Assembly: GCA_002410125.1 (NCBI GenBank)
Contig: DHQH01000011.1
Location: forward strand, 1-11,542
Direction of reading: 5' to 3'
From: Alphaproteobacteria bacterium UBA5343
GTDB lineage: Bacteria > Pseudomonadota > Alphaproteobacteria > RF32 > UBA5343
DNA length: 11,542 bases
Shown here: piece after piece, positions 1 to 7,847 of the stretch
Numbering within the stretch: the stretch's first letter is position 1
Layout: the number at the start of each line of letters is the position of its first letter
Translations under genes and position numbers: made by a program
The notes under the pieces: model-generated
The model's input: only the letters and a program-made list of their open reading frames with translations
The model's database searches: none
What the model was told of the DNA's origin: nothing

Positions 1-183
1 TTATAATGATAGTTAGCTTTATTAGTTTAGTATTATTTGCTTGATTAGACATCAATATTTCCTGATTTTATGTTTATTTTATATGATATAATAATTAATT
101 CAGAACTTCACACAAGTAGTTATTGTAATTTTTGCAAAATTTATTTATTGAAAATTGTTTATTTTATTAGTAGTCTTTACCAC

Positions 184-990
184 ATGATGAATGAAAATAT
201 CGAAAATACAGAGTTTTTACTGAACTGGCATATTGAAGCAGGAGTTGATGAAACAATTGCTGAGATGCCTTGCAATTTTTTTGAGAGTGATAAAATTGTT
301 AAACCTAAGAGTGATATTAAAACTACCGTTCAGACAACCTCTCAACAAATAGAAACTAACAGACAAAATGTGGTTAGCGATTCAACTAATTTGTCAATCC
401 AAAATGCTAACAAGTTAGTGGAAAACATTGAAAAAGTTGAAGATTTAGAAAATATTGTAAATAATTTTGATGGTTGTGGTTTGAAGGTTACGGCTAAAAA
501 TACTGTATTTGGTGAAGGTAATACTGAAGCAAAGATATTAATTATTGGCGAAGCTCCTGGTGCTGATGAGGATAGAATTGGCAGACCTTTTGTTGGCAAA
601 AGCGGGATATTGCTCGATAAGATGTTAAAATCAATTGAGCTTGATAGAAGCAATGTCTATATCTCAAACACTATCTATTGGCGACCTCCGGGAAATAGAA
701 CCCCGACTAGTTCTGAAATTAGCATATGTCTGCCATTTGTAAAAAAATTGGTTGAAATTATGAAGCCTGAGATAATAATAACTCTTGGTGGTAGTGCAAC
801 TCAAACAATTCTAAATACCAATGAGACTATTTCAAAACTTAGAGGTAGATGGATTGATTATAGTGATAGTGAAAATAATAAAACAGAGGTTATTGCTACT
901 TTTCATCCGTCTTATCTACTTAGAAATCCTGCGAATAAGAAAAAGTCTTGGGCAGACTTATTGAAAATAAAGAAAAAGATTAGTTCTTAA
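184..990 (+). CDS. Uracil-DNA glycosylase, family 4-like (alphaproteobacterial type)
   Basis: Likely removes uracil from DNA as the first step of base excision repair in the cytoplasm. In the 268-aa product, motif A (GEAPGADED) is at residues 122-130, followed by a PFVG..G.LLD..L segment. NTIYWRPPGNRTP surrounds W166, and motif B (HPSYLLR) is at 241-247 near the C-terminus, all in the family 4 order. Residues 1-85 are a polar, poorly conserved linker, with 'LLNWHIEAGVDE' near the start as in alphaproteobacterial relatives. Of the four cysteines that hold the 4Fe-4S cluster in classical family 4 enzymes, only two equivalents remain (C98, C182); the others are F and W. The frame is open from ATG 70, but that adds 38 hydrophobic, AT-driven residues unlike the family, so ATG 184 (or 187) is preferred. 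No clear Shine-Dalgarno is visible. Family assignment is firm; exact substrate is inference. Confidence 0.88.
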   Translation: MMNENIENTEFLLNWHIEAGVDETIAEMPCNFFESDKIVKPKSDIKTTVQTTSQQIETNRQNVVSDSTNLSIQNANKLVENIEKVEDLENIVNNFDGCGLKVTAKNTVFGEGNTEAKILIIGEAPGADEDRIGRPFVGKSGILLDKMLKSIELDRSNVYISNTIYWRPPGNRTPTSSEISICLPFVKKLVEIMKPEIIITLGGSATQTILNTNETISKLRGRWIDYSDSENNKTEVIATFHPSYLLRNPANKKKSWADLLKIKKKISS

Positions 991-994
991 TAAT

Positions 995-1023
995 TTGTTA
1001 TTATATCTCTTATATTATATAAG
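995..1023 (+). promoter_or_regulatory. Candidate sigma70-type promoter for the secreted-protein/slt cluster
   Basis: TTGTTA (995-1000) and TATAAG (1018-1023) are separated by exactly 17 bases, matching 4/6 and 5/6 of the -35 and -10 consensus. They lie 38 bases before the ATG at 1062, in the short gap after the glycosylase stop. In DNA this AT-rich, chance matches are common, so this is a candidate only. The -10 overlaps a 7-bp AT-only inverted repeat (1009-1023). Confidence 0.35.
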
Positions 1024-1061
1024 CTATGTAGATTTGTTTTACTAATAGCAAGGAAAAGAAT

Positions 1062-1685
1062 ATGTTGTGTAATAGATTTTTAAAACTAGCTGCTATGGCT
1101 TGTGTTATGGTAGTTGCAGCTTTTGCAAATATTGATAATGCTATAGCTTCAGAAGGTAATAATATCTTATTTAAAATTCAAGATGTTGAAAAAATCGAAC
1201 TGCCAAATGGTAAAAATTATTGTAGTTTTGATATATATTTCAAAAATAACTCTGGTATAGATTTGAAAGAATTTGGAGTTAATTTAGAATGGGATGATAA
1301 TTTTGATGTTGATAAGGGTAAAACCACAGTTATTGAATCTATTGGTGGTGGAGAAATTCTTTCTGGACAGCAAGTGATTATAAAACATAAAACAGAAACA
1401 CCTAAATGCTTCTTGTTGCAAGATGAAATGACAGCAACAGCTAGTAAATGTGTGATTGGGAAAAGAAATGATGTAGCAAAATGTAAAGGAATATTCAAAT
1501 ATATTAAACCTTTTGATAAAGAATATTTTGCTAACTTTGAGTTAAAAAAAGAAGTAAGCCCAAATGCAAAACAAGAGATGACAATGTCTGAATTTGATCA
1601 GATGAAAAGAGAAATTAATGCATTATATGGTAAATTAGAACAGTCTGAGAGAAAAACTGTTGATGAGATTAATTCGTTAAAATAA
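1062..1685 (+). CDS. Secreted four-cysteine protein with C-terminal coiled coil, function unknown
   Basis: I do not recognise this 207-aa protein. Residues 1-29 look like a Sec signal peptide: basic start, hydrophobic run with AAMACVMVVAAFA, cleavage likely after AIA (27-29). The mature part has a probable beta-rich domain (about 36-149) with cysteines at 54, 116, 130 and 141 and a Trp at 77. Residues 172-207 are charged with heptad-like spacing, suggesting a short coiled coil. The domain recurs in the next gene (see that entry), so the two are probably paralogues. With the signal peptide, the paired cysteines suggest a disulfide-stabilised periplasmic or secreted protein. Start ATG 1062 is supported by AAGGA at 1050-1054, seven bases upstream. 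It is first in a same-strand cluster of exported products ending in a lytic transglycosylase, which hints at an envelope role; that is inference. Confidence 0.8.
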   Translation: MLCNRFLKLAAMACVMVVAAFANIDNAIASEGNNILFKIQDVEKIELPNGKNYCSFDIYFKNNSGIDLKEFGVNLEWDDNFDVDKGKTTVIESIGGGEILSGQQVIIKHKTETPKCFLLQDEMTATASKCVIGKRNDVAKCKGIFKYIKPFDKEYFANFELKKEVSPNAKQEMTMSEFDQMKREINALYGKLEQSERKTVDEINSLK

Positions 1686-1705
1686 GAGGTTTAGTATAAT
1701 TAGCT

Positions 1706-2443
1706 ATGAAAAAAATATATATTATTTTCTTTTGTATAATATTTAGTTTTATTTTCGTTAACAATTCCGTAGCTCAATATAGAGATGCAGAGATACCTCG
1801 TGAGAGTGTTACTAGCGATAAGACAAATAATGGCTATTATAATTTTAAATCTAAGAATAATTACCTAAAAAGCAAGACTGCTCCAACTGAACCAGTAGCA
1901 AAAAAAACAACTGAGACAGAAGATAAACTAAAAGATGCTCAATCTTTACTAAAAAAAGCTCCTACAACTACATTAAAACAGAAAAACAAACCTATAAGAT
2001 GGGAAGAAACTATTGAGGCACCCAGCAGGAAAGAATATAAAAAAATAAGAGTTGATGAGACAAAACTACCTAAAGAAGATGTGGCTATGCCTAAAATGGC
2101 AAGAGAGACTTATGATGAGGAAGAGTATATTTTCTTATATATGAAAGATTTTACTGTTAGTAAGACTGTATCTGGGCGAACAAAATGTGATGTAACATTT
2201 TATGTAGATAATCAAACTAATGAAATGCTCAGTAGACTTAGCTATCGTTTAAAATGGAATAAAATGGAAACCACACTATCATTCAATAATATTATCCCTA
2301 GAATGAATTACCAGTATAAATATTCTTTATTTGGTGAGGGGTGTTATTCTATGGATGTGATACCAACTATCATTGTGAATAAATGTCGAATAAAAGGCAA
2401 AAGTCAAGATGCTTGTGCTAATATGATCATCTGGCAAAAATGA
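1706..2443 (+). CDS. Secreted four-cysteine protein with long polar linker, paralogue of the preceding gene
   Basis: Unrecognised 245-aa protein. It has a Sec signal peptide at residues 1-23 (KK then a long hydrophobic stretch, SVA before the likely cut), then a Lys/Thr/Glu-rich, probably disordered segment (about 24-137). A C-terminal domain follows (about 140-245) with cysteines 161, 213, 227 and 237 and Trp 184. It aligns without gaps to the preceding protein from D148 to W184 (against D41 to W77): D, G, C, Y, N, L, L and W are identical, 8 of 37. The second-to-third cysteine spacing is 14 in both, and both have C-x-I-(x)-G-K-x-x-D before the last cysteine. It begins 20 bases after its neighbour's stop, consistent with one transcript; only a weak AGAGG is visible, 16 bases before the ATG. 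It lacks the partner's coiled-coil tail. Periplasmic or cell-surface location is inferred. Confidence 0.8.
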   Translation: MKKIYIIFFCIIFSFIFVNNSVAQYRDAEIPRESVTSDKTNNGYYNFKSKNNYLKSKTAPTEPVAKKTTETEDKLKDAQSLLKKAPTTTLKQKNKPIRWEETIEAPSRKEYKKIRVDETKLPKEDVAMPKMARETYDEEEYIFLYMKDFTVSKTVSGRTKCDVTFYVDNQTNEMLSRLSYRLKWNKMETTLSFNNIIPRMNYQYKYSLFGEGCYSMDVIPTIIVNKCRIKGKSQDACANMIIWQK

Positions 2444-2471
2444 TATTCACAAAGATAGTATTGGTAAATAT

Positions 2472-4256
2472 ATGAAACTATTCAAAAGTCCTCACTTTTT
2501 AGTATTTTGTTATGCCCTATTGGTATTAATAGTCTCTACAAATGTAGCTATAGCTAGTGACTATGGGTTTAGAATTGATGGAGATTTGGAAAATAATCTT
2601 ATTACTAAAGATACTAAAATTTTATCTGCAAAAGATATTGAGAGATATAAAAACATCTTTGAACTACAAGAAAAAGGTCAGCTTACAAAAGCCAAAACCT
2701 ATATTAATGGTTTGGAAAATGAAGTTTTAATGGGTTATGTTTTAGCTCAAAAATATCTACATCCTAAAGCCTATAGAAGTAAGTATAACGAATTAAAAAA
2801 CTGGTTATATAAATATAATGACCACCCTCAGGCAACTCGAATTTACAAACTAGCCAAGAAAAGAGGATCTAAAAAAGGTCTAAAAGCTCCAGCAAAGTTA
2901 AAGAAAATTCAAGGTAGTAGCTCATCTTATAAGTGGCTTAGAGGTTCGGGATATGGGCACTTATCCTCAAAAAATAGAAGGATTGTTACGAAAAAACTTT
3001 CTTATTTTAGAAGATATATAAGAAAAGGTTACACAAAATCTGCAAAAAGAGTTTTAAATGATAAAACAACAAAAAAACTCTTAACCAGAAAAGATTATGA
3101 TGAATTATCTGGTGCTTTGGGCTTTCAATATTTTATAGATGGTAGATATGATTGGGCATATAAATGGGCTAGTGAGGCAGGAGATAGAAGTGGGGGTTCT
3201 ATATCTTTATGGGCAGCTGGATTATCAGCATGGAAACTTAAAAAATATAGTGATGCAGCCAGACATTTTTCGAGTTTAGCAGAGAAGACGGGGGAATCTG
3301 AATGGTTAGTCTCTGCTGGGGCATATTGGGCATATAGATCTTATATATATGCTGGAGAGCCTAGCAAAGCTGCAAATTACTTACATGTTGCAAAAATATA
3401 TGATAAAACATTTTATGGTATCTTAGCAAGATACACTCTTGGGCTTGATCTTGATTATGATTGGAATAATCAGATTGATGTTAGAGATAGAGATGTTAAC
3501 CAGGTTATGAGACTAAAAGCTAGCAAAAGAGCAGTTGCATTGTTACAAATTGGCAATAAAGAAGATGCAGAAAAAGAATTTAGAAGAGTATATGCTGAAT
3601 GTTCTGAAAGTCAAAGAGAAGCCTTAATGGTAATTGCTGAAGAAAATGATATGCATGGACTAGCATTTAAGCTCGCAATCAGCCTTAATATTGGCAATAA
3701 TGGCAATTATAATAAATCTATATATCCAATCCCAAATTGGGCACCAAAAGATGGTTGGAAATTAGATAGAGCATTGATTTATGCATTTATTAGGCAAGAA
3801 TCTGCATTTGAGACATCAGCTAAAAGTAGAGCTGGAGCTCGTGGATTGATGCAGTTATTACCAAGTACAGCAGCTCTTATTGCCAATGATTATAAACTTC
3901 GCCGTAGACATAGAAGTAAGTTAAATAATCCTGAATTAAATATAAAATTAGGACAGAATTATATTTCTCATTTGATGGAATATGAAAAGATTGGCAAGAA
4001 CTTATTCTTTATTGCAACTGCTTATAATGGTGGACCTGGTAATTTATTTAAATGGAAGAAGAGACTGAAAGATAATGATGATCCATTATTATTTATTGAA
4101 TCTTTACCTGCTAAAGAAACTAGAATTTATATTGAGCGAATTATGACTAATATTTGGATTTATCGTTCAAGACTTGGTCAAGATACCCCAAGTTTGGAGC
4201 AGTTAGCAAATGGGGAATGGCCAATGTATGAATCCCAAGAAGATGGTTGGTTTTAG
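2472..4256 (+). CDS. slt: Soluble lytic murein transglycosylase (Slt family, GH23)
   Basis: Cleaves the MurNAc-GlcNAc bond of peptidoglycan in the periplasm, forming 1,6-anhydro-MurNAc ends; used in wall turnover and in opening the wall for envelope machines. The 594-aa product has a signal peptide (1-29, cleavage near AIAS) and a long helical repeat region (about 50-420) like the Slt superhelical U-domain. A GH23 catalytic domain covers about 428-570. Catalytic Glu is E443 in FIRQESAF, followed by GARGLMQLLPSTA (455-467), NIKLGQNYI (490-498), AYNGGPG (517-523) and ETRIYIERI (549-557), all canonical. Residues 124-185 are strongly basic. Length fits the family. It starts 28 bases after the second secreted protein, with only a weak ribosome site, and ends before a strong terminator, so it is probably the last gene of that transcript. 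Family call is firm; the in vivo partner is unknown. Confidence 0.95.
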   Translation: MKLFKSPHFLVFCYALLVLIVSTNVAIASDYGFRIDGDLENNLITKDTKILSAKDIERYKNIFELQEKGQLTKAKTYINGLENEVLMGYVLAQKYLHPKAYRSKYNELKNWLYKYNDHPQATRIYKLAKKRGSKKGLKAPAKLKKIQGSSSSYKWLRGSGYGHLSSKNRRIVTKKLSYFRRYIRKGYTKSAKRVLNDKTTKKLLTRKDYDELSGALGFQYFIDGRYDWAYKWASEAGDRSGGSISLWAAGLSAWKLKKYSDAARHFSSLAEKTGESEWLVSAGAYWAYRSYIYAGEPSKAANYLHVAKIYDKTFYGILARYTLGLDLDYDWNNQIDVRDRDVNQVMRLKASKRAVALLQIGNKEDAEKEFRRVYAECSESQREALMVIAEENDMHGLAFKLAISLNIGNNGNYNKSIYPIPNWAPKDGWKLDRALIYAFIRQESAFETSAKSRAGARGLMQLLPSTAALIANDYKLRRRHRSKLNNPELNIKLGQNYISHLMEYEKIGKNLFFIATAYNGGPGNLFKWKKRLKDNDDPLLFIESLPAKETRIYIERIMTNIWIYRSRLGQDTPSLEQLANGEWPMYESQEDGWF

Positions 4257-4274
4257 AGATTAAACTTATAATAT

Positions 4275-4306
4275 AAAAAAAGGAGGTTTTAAAACCTCCT
4301 TTTGTT
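4275..4306. terminator. Bidirectional intrinsic terminator between slt and nrdB
   Basis: AAAAGGAGGTTTT (4278-4290) is followed directly by its exact reverse complement AAAACCTCCTTTT (4291-4303), a perfect 26-bp palindrome. The GGAGG/CCTCC core gives the stem, and U-rich ends follow on both strands (TTTTG on +, seven T's on -). It lies 21 bases after the slt stop and about 93 bases beyond the convergent nrdB stop, so it can serve both. Confidence 0.85.
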
Positions 4307-4331
4307 TTGTGGTTCTTAATTTTGTTTAGAG

Positions 4332-4351
4332 ATTCCTGCATGTGCAGGAAT
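4332..4351. repeat. REP-like palindrome (ATTCCTGCA..TGCAGGAAT)
   Basis: Two perfect 9-base arms (4332-4340 and 4343-4351) are separated by TG and followed by GACGGTAACGAG. The GATTCCTGC/GCAGGAATGAC layout resembles short dispersed intergenic palindromes found in many proteobacterial genomes. It is the only copy in this window, so repeat status is inferred from resemblance. It is more GC-rich than its surroundings and sits in the convergent gap, a usual place for such elements. Confidence 0.5.
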
Positions 4352-4396
4352 GACGGTAACGAGGTAGAAATAACATTAATTCCCTAACTAGTTGGG

Positions 4397-5431
4397 TTAA
4401 AAATCTTCCCAACCGTCGATGCTAGAACTTTGATTATATGATGACACATTAACTTCAAAGAAGTTACTTTTAGTATCTCCGTCACCATTAGTATCTGCAA
4501 TTTTTTCTAAATGTTTATATGGATTTTCATCAAAACCTTCATATATTGACTCCATACCTATCTCTTGCAATCTTCTATTAGCTATATATTTAGTATAGGC
4601 TTCAGTACTTTTACGATTAATCCCTAATACACCATCACCAATAATATGGTTGGTCCATTCAATTTCTTGGGTTACTGCAGTTCTAAACATTTGCTCTACT
4701 TCTTTTTCATTAAAGAAATTTGGATTATCTTTTTTTATTTCCTTAATCATATTAGCAAATAACACACAATGACTTAGCTCATCACGATTAATATATTTAA
4801 TTTCATCAGCAGTCCCCATCATAGTACTTCTGGCTGATAGATTATAAAAGAAATTAAACCCATTATAAAAATAAATACCTTCAAGTAAGAAGTTTGCTAT
4901 TAGAACCTTAGCAAAATTTTTATCGTTTCTATCATCAATAAAATCTTGATAGATTTGAGCTATATATTTATTTCTTTCTAATAATACTTCATCTTCTCGC
5001 CATTTATCATAAATATCATTTCTTTTATGGGCTGGGATAACACTTTCAATAATGTAAGCATAGCTTTGCGAGTGGATTGCTTCTTGATAGGTTTGAATAG
5101 CTAGCACAAGATTAATTTCTGGTGCTGTGATATAGTCATTAATATTTGGAATATTATTGGTTTGAATACTATCTAAAAACACCAAAAATGACAAAATACC
5201 ATCATAGGCTTTCTGCTCTTCTGTAGTTAGCTCTTCATAATGTCTTTTATCATCACCAAGTGCGATTTTTTCTGGAATCCAAAAGTTACCCATCATAAGG
5301 CGATATAGATTATTAGCCCATTTATATTTAGCATTATTAAGATTAAATAGATTGGTTACATTACCTCCAATTACTTGTCGGTTCTTTAAGCTATCATCAC
5401 CTTCAATATTAAATAATTTCTTTTCTTGCAT
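4397..5431 (-). CDS. nrdB: Class I ribonucleotide reductase, beta (radical) subunit
   Basis: Holds the di-iron centre and tyrosyl radical that drive ribonucleotide reduction by NrdA in the cytoplasm. In 344 aa all six metal ligands are visible: D87 (FLDSIQ), E117 and H120 (QEAIHSQSY), E184 (LLEGIYFY), E218 and H221 (RDELSH). The radical tyrosine is Y124, seven residues after E117 as in E. coli Y122, so this is not the tyrosine-less chlamydial (Ic) type. The tail has a lone Y332 and ends DGWEDF, fitting the flexible C-terminus that docks on the large subunit and relays the radical. The start is backed by AGGAG (complement of 5443-5447), 11 bases upstream. It follows nrdA after a 25-base gap on the same strand, so the two are almost certainly one operon under the control seen upstream of nrdA. 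Confidence 0.96.
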   Translation of the reverse strand: MQEKKLFNIEGDDSLKNRQVIGGNVTNLFNLNNAKYKWANNLYRLMMGNFWIPEKIALGDDKRHYEELTTEEQKAYDGILSFLVFLDSIQTNNIPNINDYITAPEINLVLAIQTYQEAIHSQSYAYIIESVIPAHKRNDIYDKWREDEVLLERNKYIAQIYQDFIDDRNDKNFAKVLIANFLLEGIYFYNGFNFFYNLSARSTMMGTADEIKYINRDELSHCVLFANMIKEIKKDNPNFFNEKEVEQMFRTAVTQEIEWTNHIIGDGVLGINRKSTEAYTKYIANRRLQEIGMESIYEGFDENPYKHLEKIADTNGDGDTKSNFFEVNVSSYNQSSSIDGWEDF

Positions 5432-5456
5432 CTTTTTTTACTCTCCTATTTTTTAC

Positions 5457-7745
5457 TTAAGCTGCACAGCTTACACATTCTTCTTTTTCTGTTACATTGC
5501 CATCTTTTTGGATTGAACGAGTATAATAAATCGTTTTTACATCTTGCTCCCAAGCCTTAAAGATTGTTTCAAAAATATCGACTGCTTTAATGCCTGTATT
5601 TAAGTTATAAATTAACTCCATTGAAACTCCTGTATCAATCCATTTAGAAATAGTTGAAGCAATATCAACAATTGTCTTTTGAGAAATGTTGCGATTTTCT
5701 TGATAGAACCAAAATTTATCTTTAATAAAAGGAGGGCAAATTGGGATTGATCCTTTTGAATGGCTATCAACATAAAATTTGCTATAGATTGGCAAAATTG
5801 ATGGTGTGCAGCCTTGTATTAGAGAGGAGCTTGTATTTGGAGCAATAGCTGTGATTTGACTGTTTCTAATGCCATATTTGGCTAGATCCTCTAATACTTT
5901 ATTCCACTCATTGGCAATTTTTGAATTTTCTGCGAACCAAACTTTATCTTTGCCAATGATAATTCCTCTGTCCCAATCAGAGCCTTTATAAGCTCCAAAA
6001 GTTCCCTTTTCTTTGGCTAGGTTGATACTAGCTTTAATATTATAAAGAGCGAATTTTTCAAACAATTCATCAGTAAATGATTTGGCATCGGTATAAAGAA
6101 TATTGCTTTTAGCTAGTTTATCAGCAAGCCCCATTGCTCCGACACCAATTGTTCTGTATCGAAGATTATGAATACCACCCTCTGGAACTGGAACATTGGT
6201 AAAATCAATGGCATTATCTAAAATTCTAACTGATGTTGAACATACAGATTCTAATTCATTATCGGTTTCAATATTTGATAGATTAACTGAAACTAGATTA
6301 CAAACATGAACTAAACCATCATTTGCTTCTTGGATTACTTTATTACCATCAATATATTTATTTTCTAATTTTGATGGACGAATATTTGAATGAGATTCTG
6401 TACAAAGATTGGTACCTAAAATAGAACCATCATGTTTATTTGGATTATATTTATTTAAAGTATCTTTGAAAGCAATATATGGCATACCCGTCTCGATTTG
6501 AGATTTCATAATATTTTTCATTACTTCTTTGGCATTTACAAATTTATATAATTCTAGTTTTCCTGATTTTGCATCAATATATAGTTGCTGATATAGTTTT
6601 TCAAATTCTTCACCCCATAAATCACCAACTTCTTTATTATATTTAGTTCTGATTTCATATGGATCTACTAATAACCATTCGCCATTTTCTTTTACTTTTC
6701 TCATAAACATATCTGGAATTATTACTTGTGGGAATATGTCATAGGCTTTCATTCTTTGGTCACCATTTTCGGTTTGAAGCTCTAAGAAATCTTCAATATC
6801 CATATGCCAAACATCAAGAGAAACAGTTACAGCTCCTTTTCTTTTTCCTTGTTGGTTTACTGCAACCGCAGTGTCATTAACAATACGAATCCATGGGATT
6901 ACTCCACCTGATGAATTTTTAATCCCTTTAATTCTGGATCCCTTACATCTAACCCTAGAAGTGTTAACACCTACTCCGCCACCATATTTTGAGATTGAGG
7001 CTATTTGATCGATAACATAAAAGATAGAATCTTTACTATCATCCATTGCGGTGATAAAGCATGAGCTTAAATTACCATTTGGACGACGAAGATTCATTAA
7101 TAATGGAGTTGCAAGAGAAATTTTACGGTTAGCAATTTTTTCGTAAGTATCTTTGACTAGCTCCATTCTTTTTTCTTTGTTACTGTCTTGCTCAATTAAC
7201 AAAGCGATTGATAAAAACATTTCTTGTGGTAGCTCTTGAATTTTATCCTCAAACTCGCAAAGATATCTTTTTACCATTAAGTTAATGCCTGCATAGTCAT
7301 AACATAAATCATAATCAGGATTAATATAAGTTGCTGCAAGATCAATTTCTTCAGATGAATATTTATCTAATATGGTCGAATCGTAAATTCCTTTTGAAAC
7401 AGCATCTTTGATAAATTTAGAATATTCATAAATTGGAAAAGAATTTTTATGGCTACCTCTTAAGATTGCGATGTCTTTATAAACATCAAACAGCCTTAGG
7501 CGCCCTGCTACATATTTCCAGTCTGGCTCATCAACTGAAGTTAGTCTCAGGGCGGATAAAACTACAGAATTTTGAATTTCACGAGTGGTAATTCCATCTT
7601 TTAAAACCATTTCTACATTTGATTCTAATTTGATTGGGTTTACATCTAAACCATCTACAGCCCAGTCAATTACCTTTCTGATTTTGGTAACATCATAGTT
7701 AACAATTTCACCGCTTCTTTTTTGAATTCTATAGTTATGTGGCAT
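5457..7745 (-). CDS. nrdA: Class I ribonucleotide reductase, alpha (catalytic) subunit
   Basis: Reduces ribonucleoside diphosphates to deoxy forms with NrdB. The 762-aa length matches E. coli NrdA (761). Residues 3-95 form an ATP-cone, the overall activity site that binds ATP or dATP. In the barrel, redox cysteines are C229 (NLSSCF) and C482 (VCNLVSVNL), with N446, C448 and E450 in GTNLCTES as the thiyl-radical site. Y740-Y741 (TIYYTRS) are the radical-transfer pair. The tail CVSCAA (C757, C760) is the thioredoxin/glutaredoxin-exchange pair. The usual PTAS-type phosphate loop reads APNTSSS (635-641). GAGGAG and AAGGA precede the ATG (complement of 7746-7757), a strong ribosome site that supports this start. 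NrdR-like boxes lie 54-102 bases upstream. No missing catalytic residue was seen. Confidence 0.96.
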   Translation of the reverse strand: MPHNYRIQKRSGEIVNYDVTKIRKVIDWAVDGLDVNPIKLESNVEMVLKDGITTREIQNSVVLSALRLTSVDEPDWKYVAGRLRLFDVYKDIAILRGSHKNSFPIYEYSKFIKDAVSKGIYDSTILDKYSSEEIDLAATYINPDYDLCYDYAGINLMVKRYLCEFEDKIQELPQEMFLSIALLIEQDSNKEKRMELVKDTYEKIANRKISLATPLLMNLRRPNGNLSSCFITAMDDSKDSIFYVIDQIASISKYGGGVGVNTSRVRCKGSRIKGIKNSSGGVIPWIRIVNDTAVAVNQQGKRKGAVTVSLDVWHMDIEDFLELQTENGDQRMKAYDIFPQVIIPDMFMRKVKENGEWLLVDPYEIRTKYNKEVGDLWGEEFEKLYQQLYIDAKSGKLELYKFVNAKEVMKNIMKSQIETGMPYIAFKDTLNKYNPNKHDGSILGTNLCTESHSNIRPSKLENKYIDGNKVIQEANDGLVHVCNLVSVNLSNIETDNELESVCSTSVRILDNAIDFTNVPVPEGGIHNLRYRTIGVGAMGLADKLAKSNILYTDAKSFTDELFEKFALYNIKASINLAKEKGTFGAYKGSDWDRGIIIGKDKVWFAENSKIANEWNKVLEDLAKYGIRNSQITAIAPNTSSSLIQGCTPSILPIYSKFYVDSHSKGSIPICPPFIKDKFWFYQENRNISQKTIVDIASTISKWIDTGVSMELIYNLNTGIKAVDIFETIFKAWEQDVKTIYYTRSIQKDGNVTEKEECVSCAA

Positions 7746-7798
7746 TCCTTGCTCCTCTCTAAATTCATTTTTTATTATTATATTGATTCTTTTAGATT

Positions 7799-7847
7799 TT
7801 TCTATATCTGGTATGTTTTATAATTTTAAACATACTATATATTGTAT
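7799..7847 (-). promoter_or_regulatory. Tandem NrdR-box operator upstream of nrdA
   Basis: ATACTATATATTGTAT (7832-7847) matches 14 of 16 positions of the NrdR-box consensus acaCwAtATaTwGtgt and is palindromic except at the two w positions. A weaker copy, TTTCTATATCTGGTAT (7799-7814), matches 10 of 16 and keeps the CTATAT.TGG core. Start-to-start distance is 33 bases, close to the usual spacing of about three helical turns. The facing half-sites make a perfect 8-bp inverted repeat (GTATGTTT 7811-7818, AAACATAC 7828-7835). NrdR is the zinc-finger/ATP-cone repressor of ribonucleotide reductase genes; it is not encoded here. A poor -10-like TACAAT lies inside the strong box on the nrdA strand, so bound NrdR could block RNA polymerase. 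The strong box is convincing, the second less so. Confidence 0.68.

Noticed and set aside
70..183. Longer N-terminus of the glycosylase from ATG 70
   Set aside because: The extra 38 residues are hydrophobic, Ile/Tyr/Leu-rich translation of AT-rich DNA with no family match. The alphaproteobacterial-like start (LLNWHIEAGVDE) comes shortly after ATG 184.
1009..1023. AT-only inverted repeat CTTATAT/ATATAAG as terminator or operator
   Set aside because: It has seven-base arms with a single G-C pair and a one-base centre; too weak a hairpin and expected by chance in this DNA.
1062..1110. Lipoprotein signal in the first secreted protein (C14 after AMA)
   Set aside because: The -3 residue is Ala, the Cys is too near the N-terminus and lies inside the hydrophobic core; a standard AIA cleavage site follows at 27-29.
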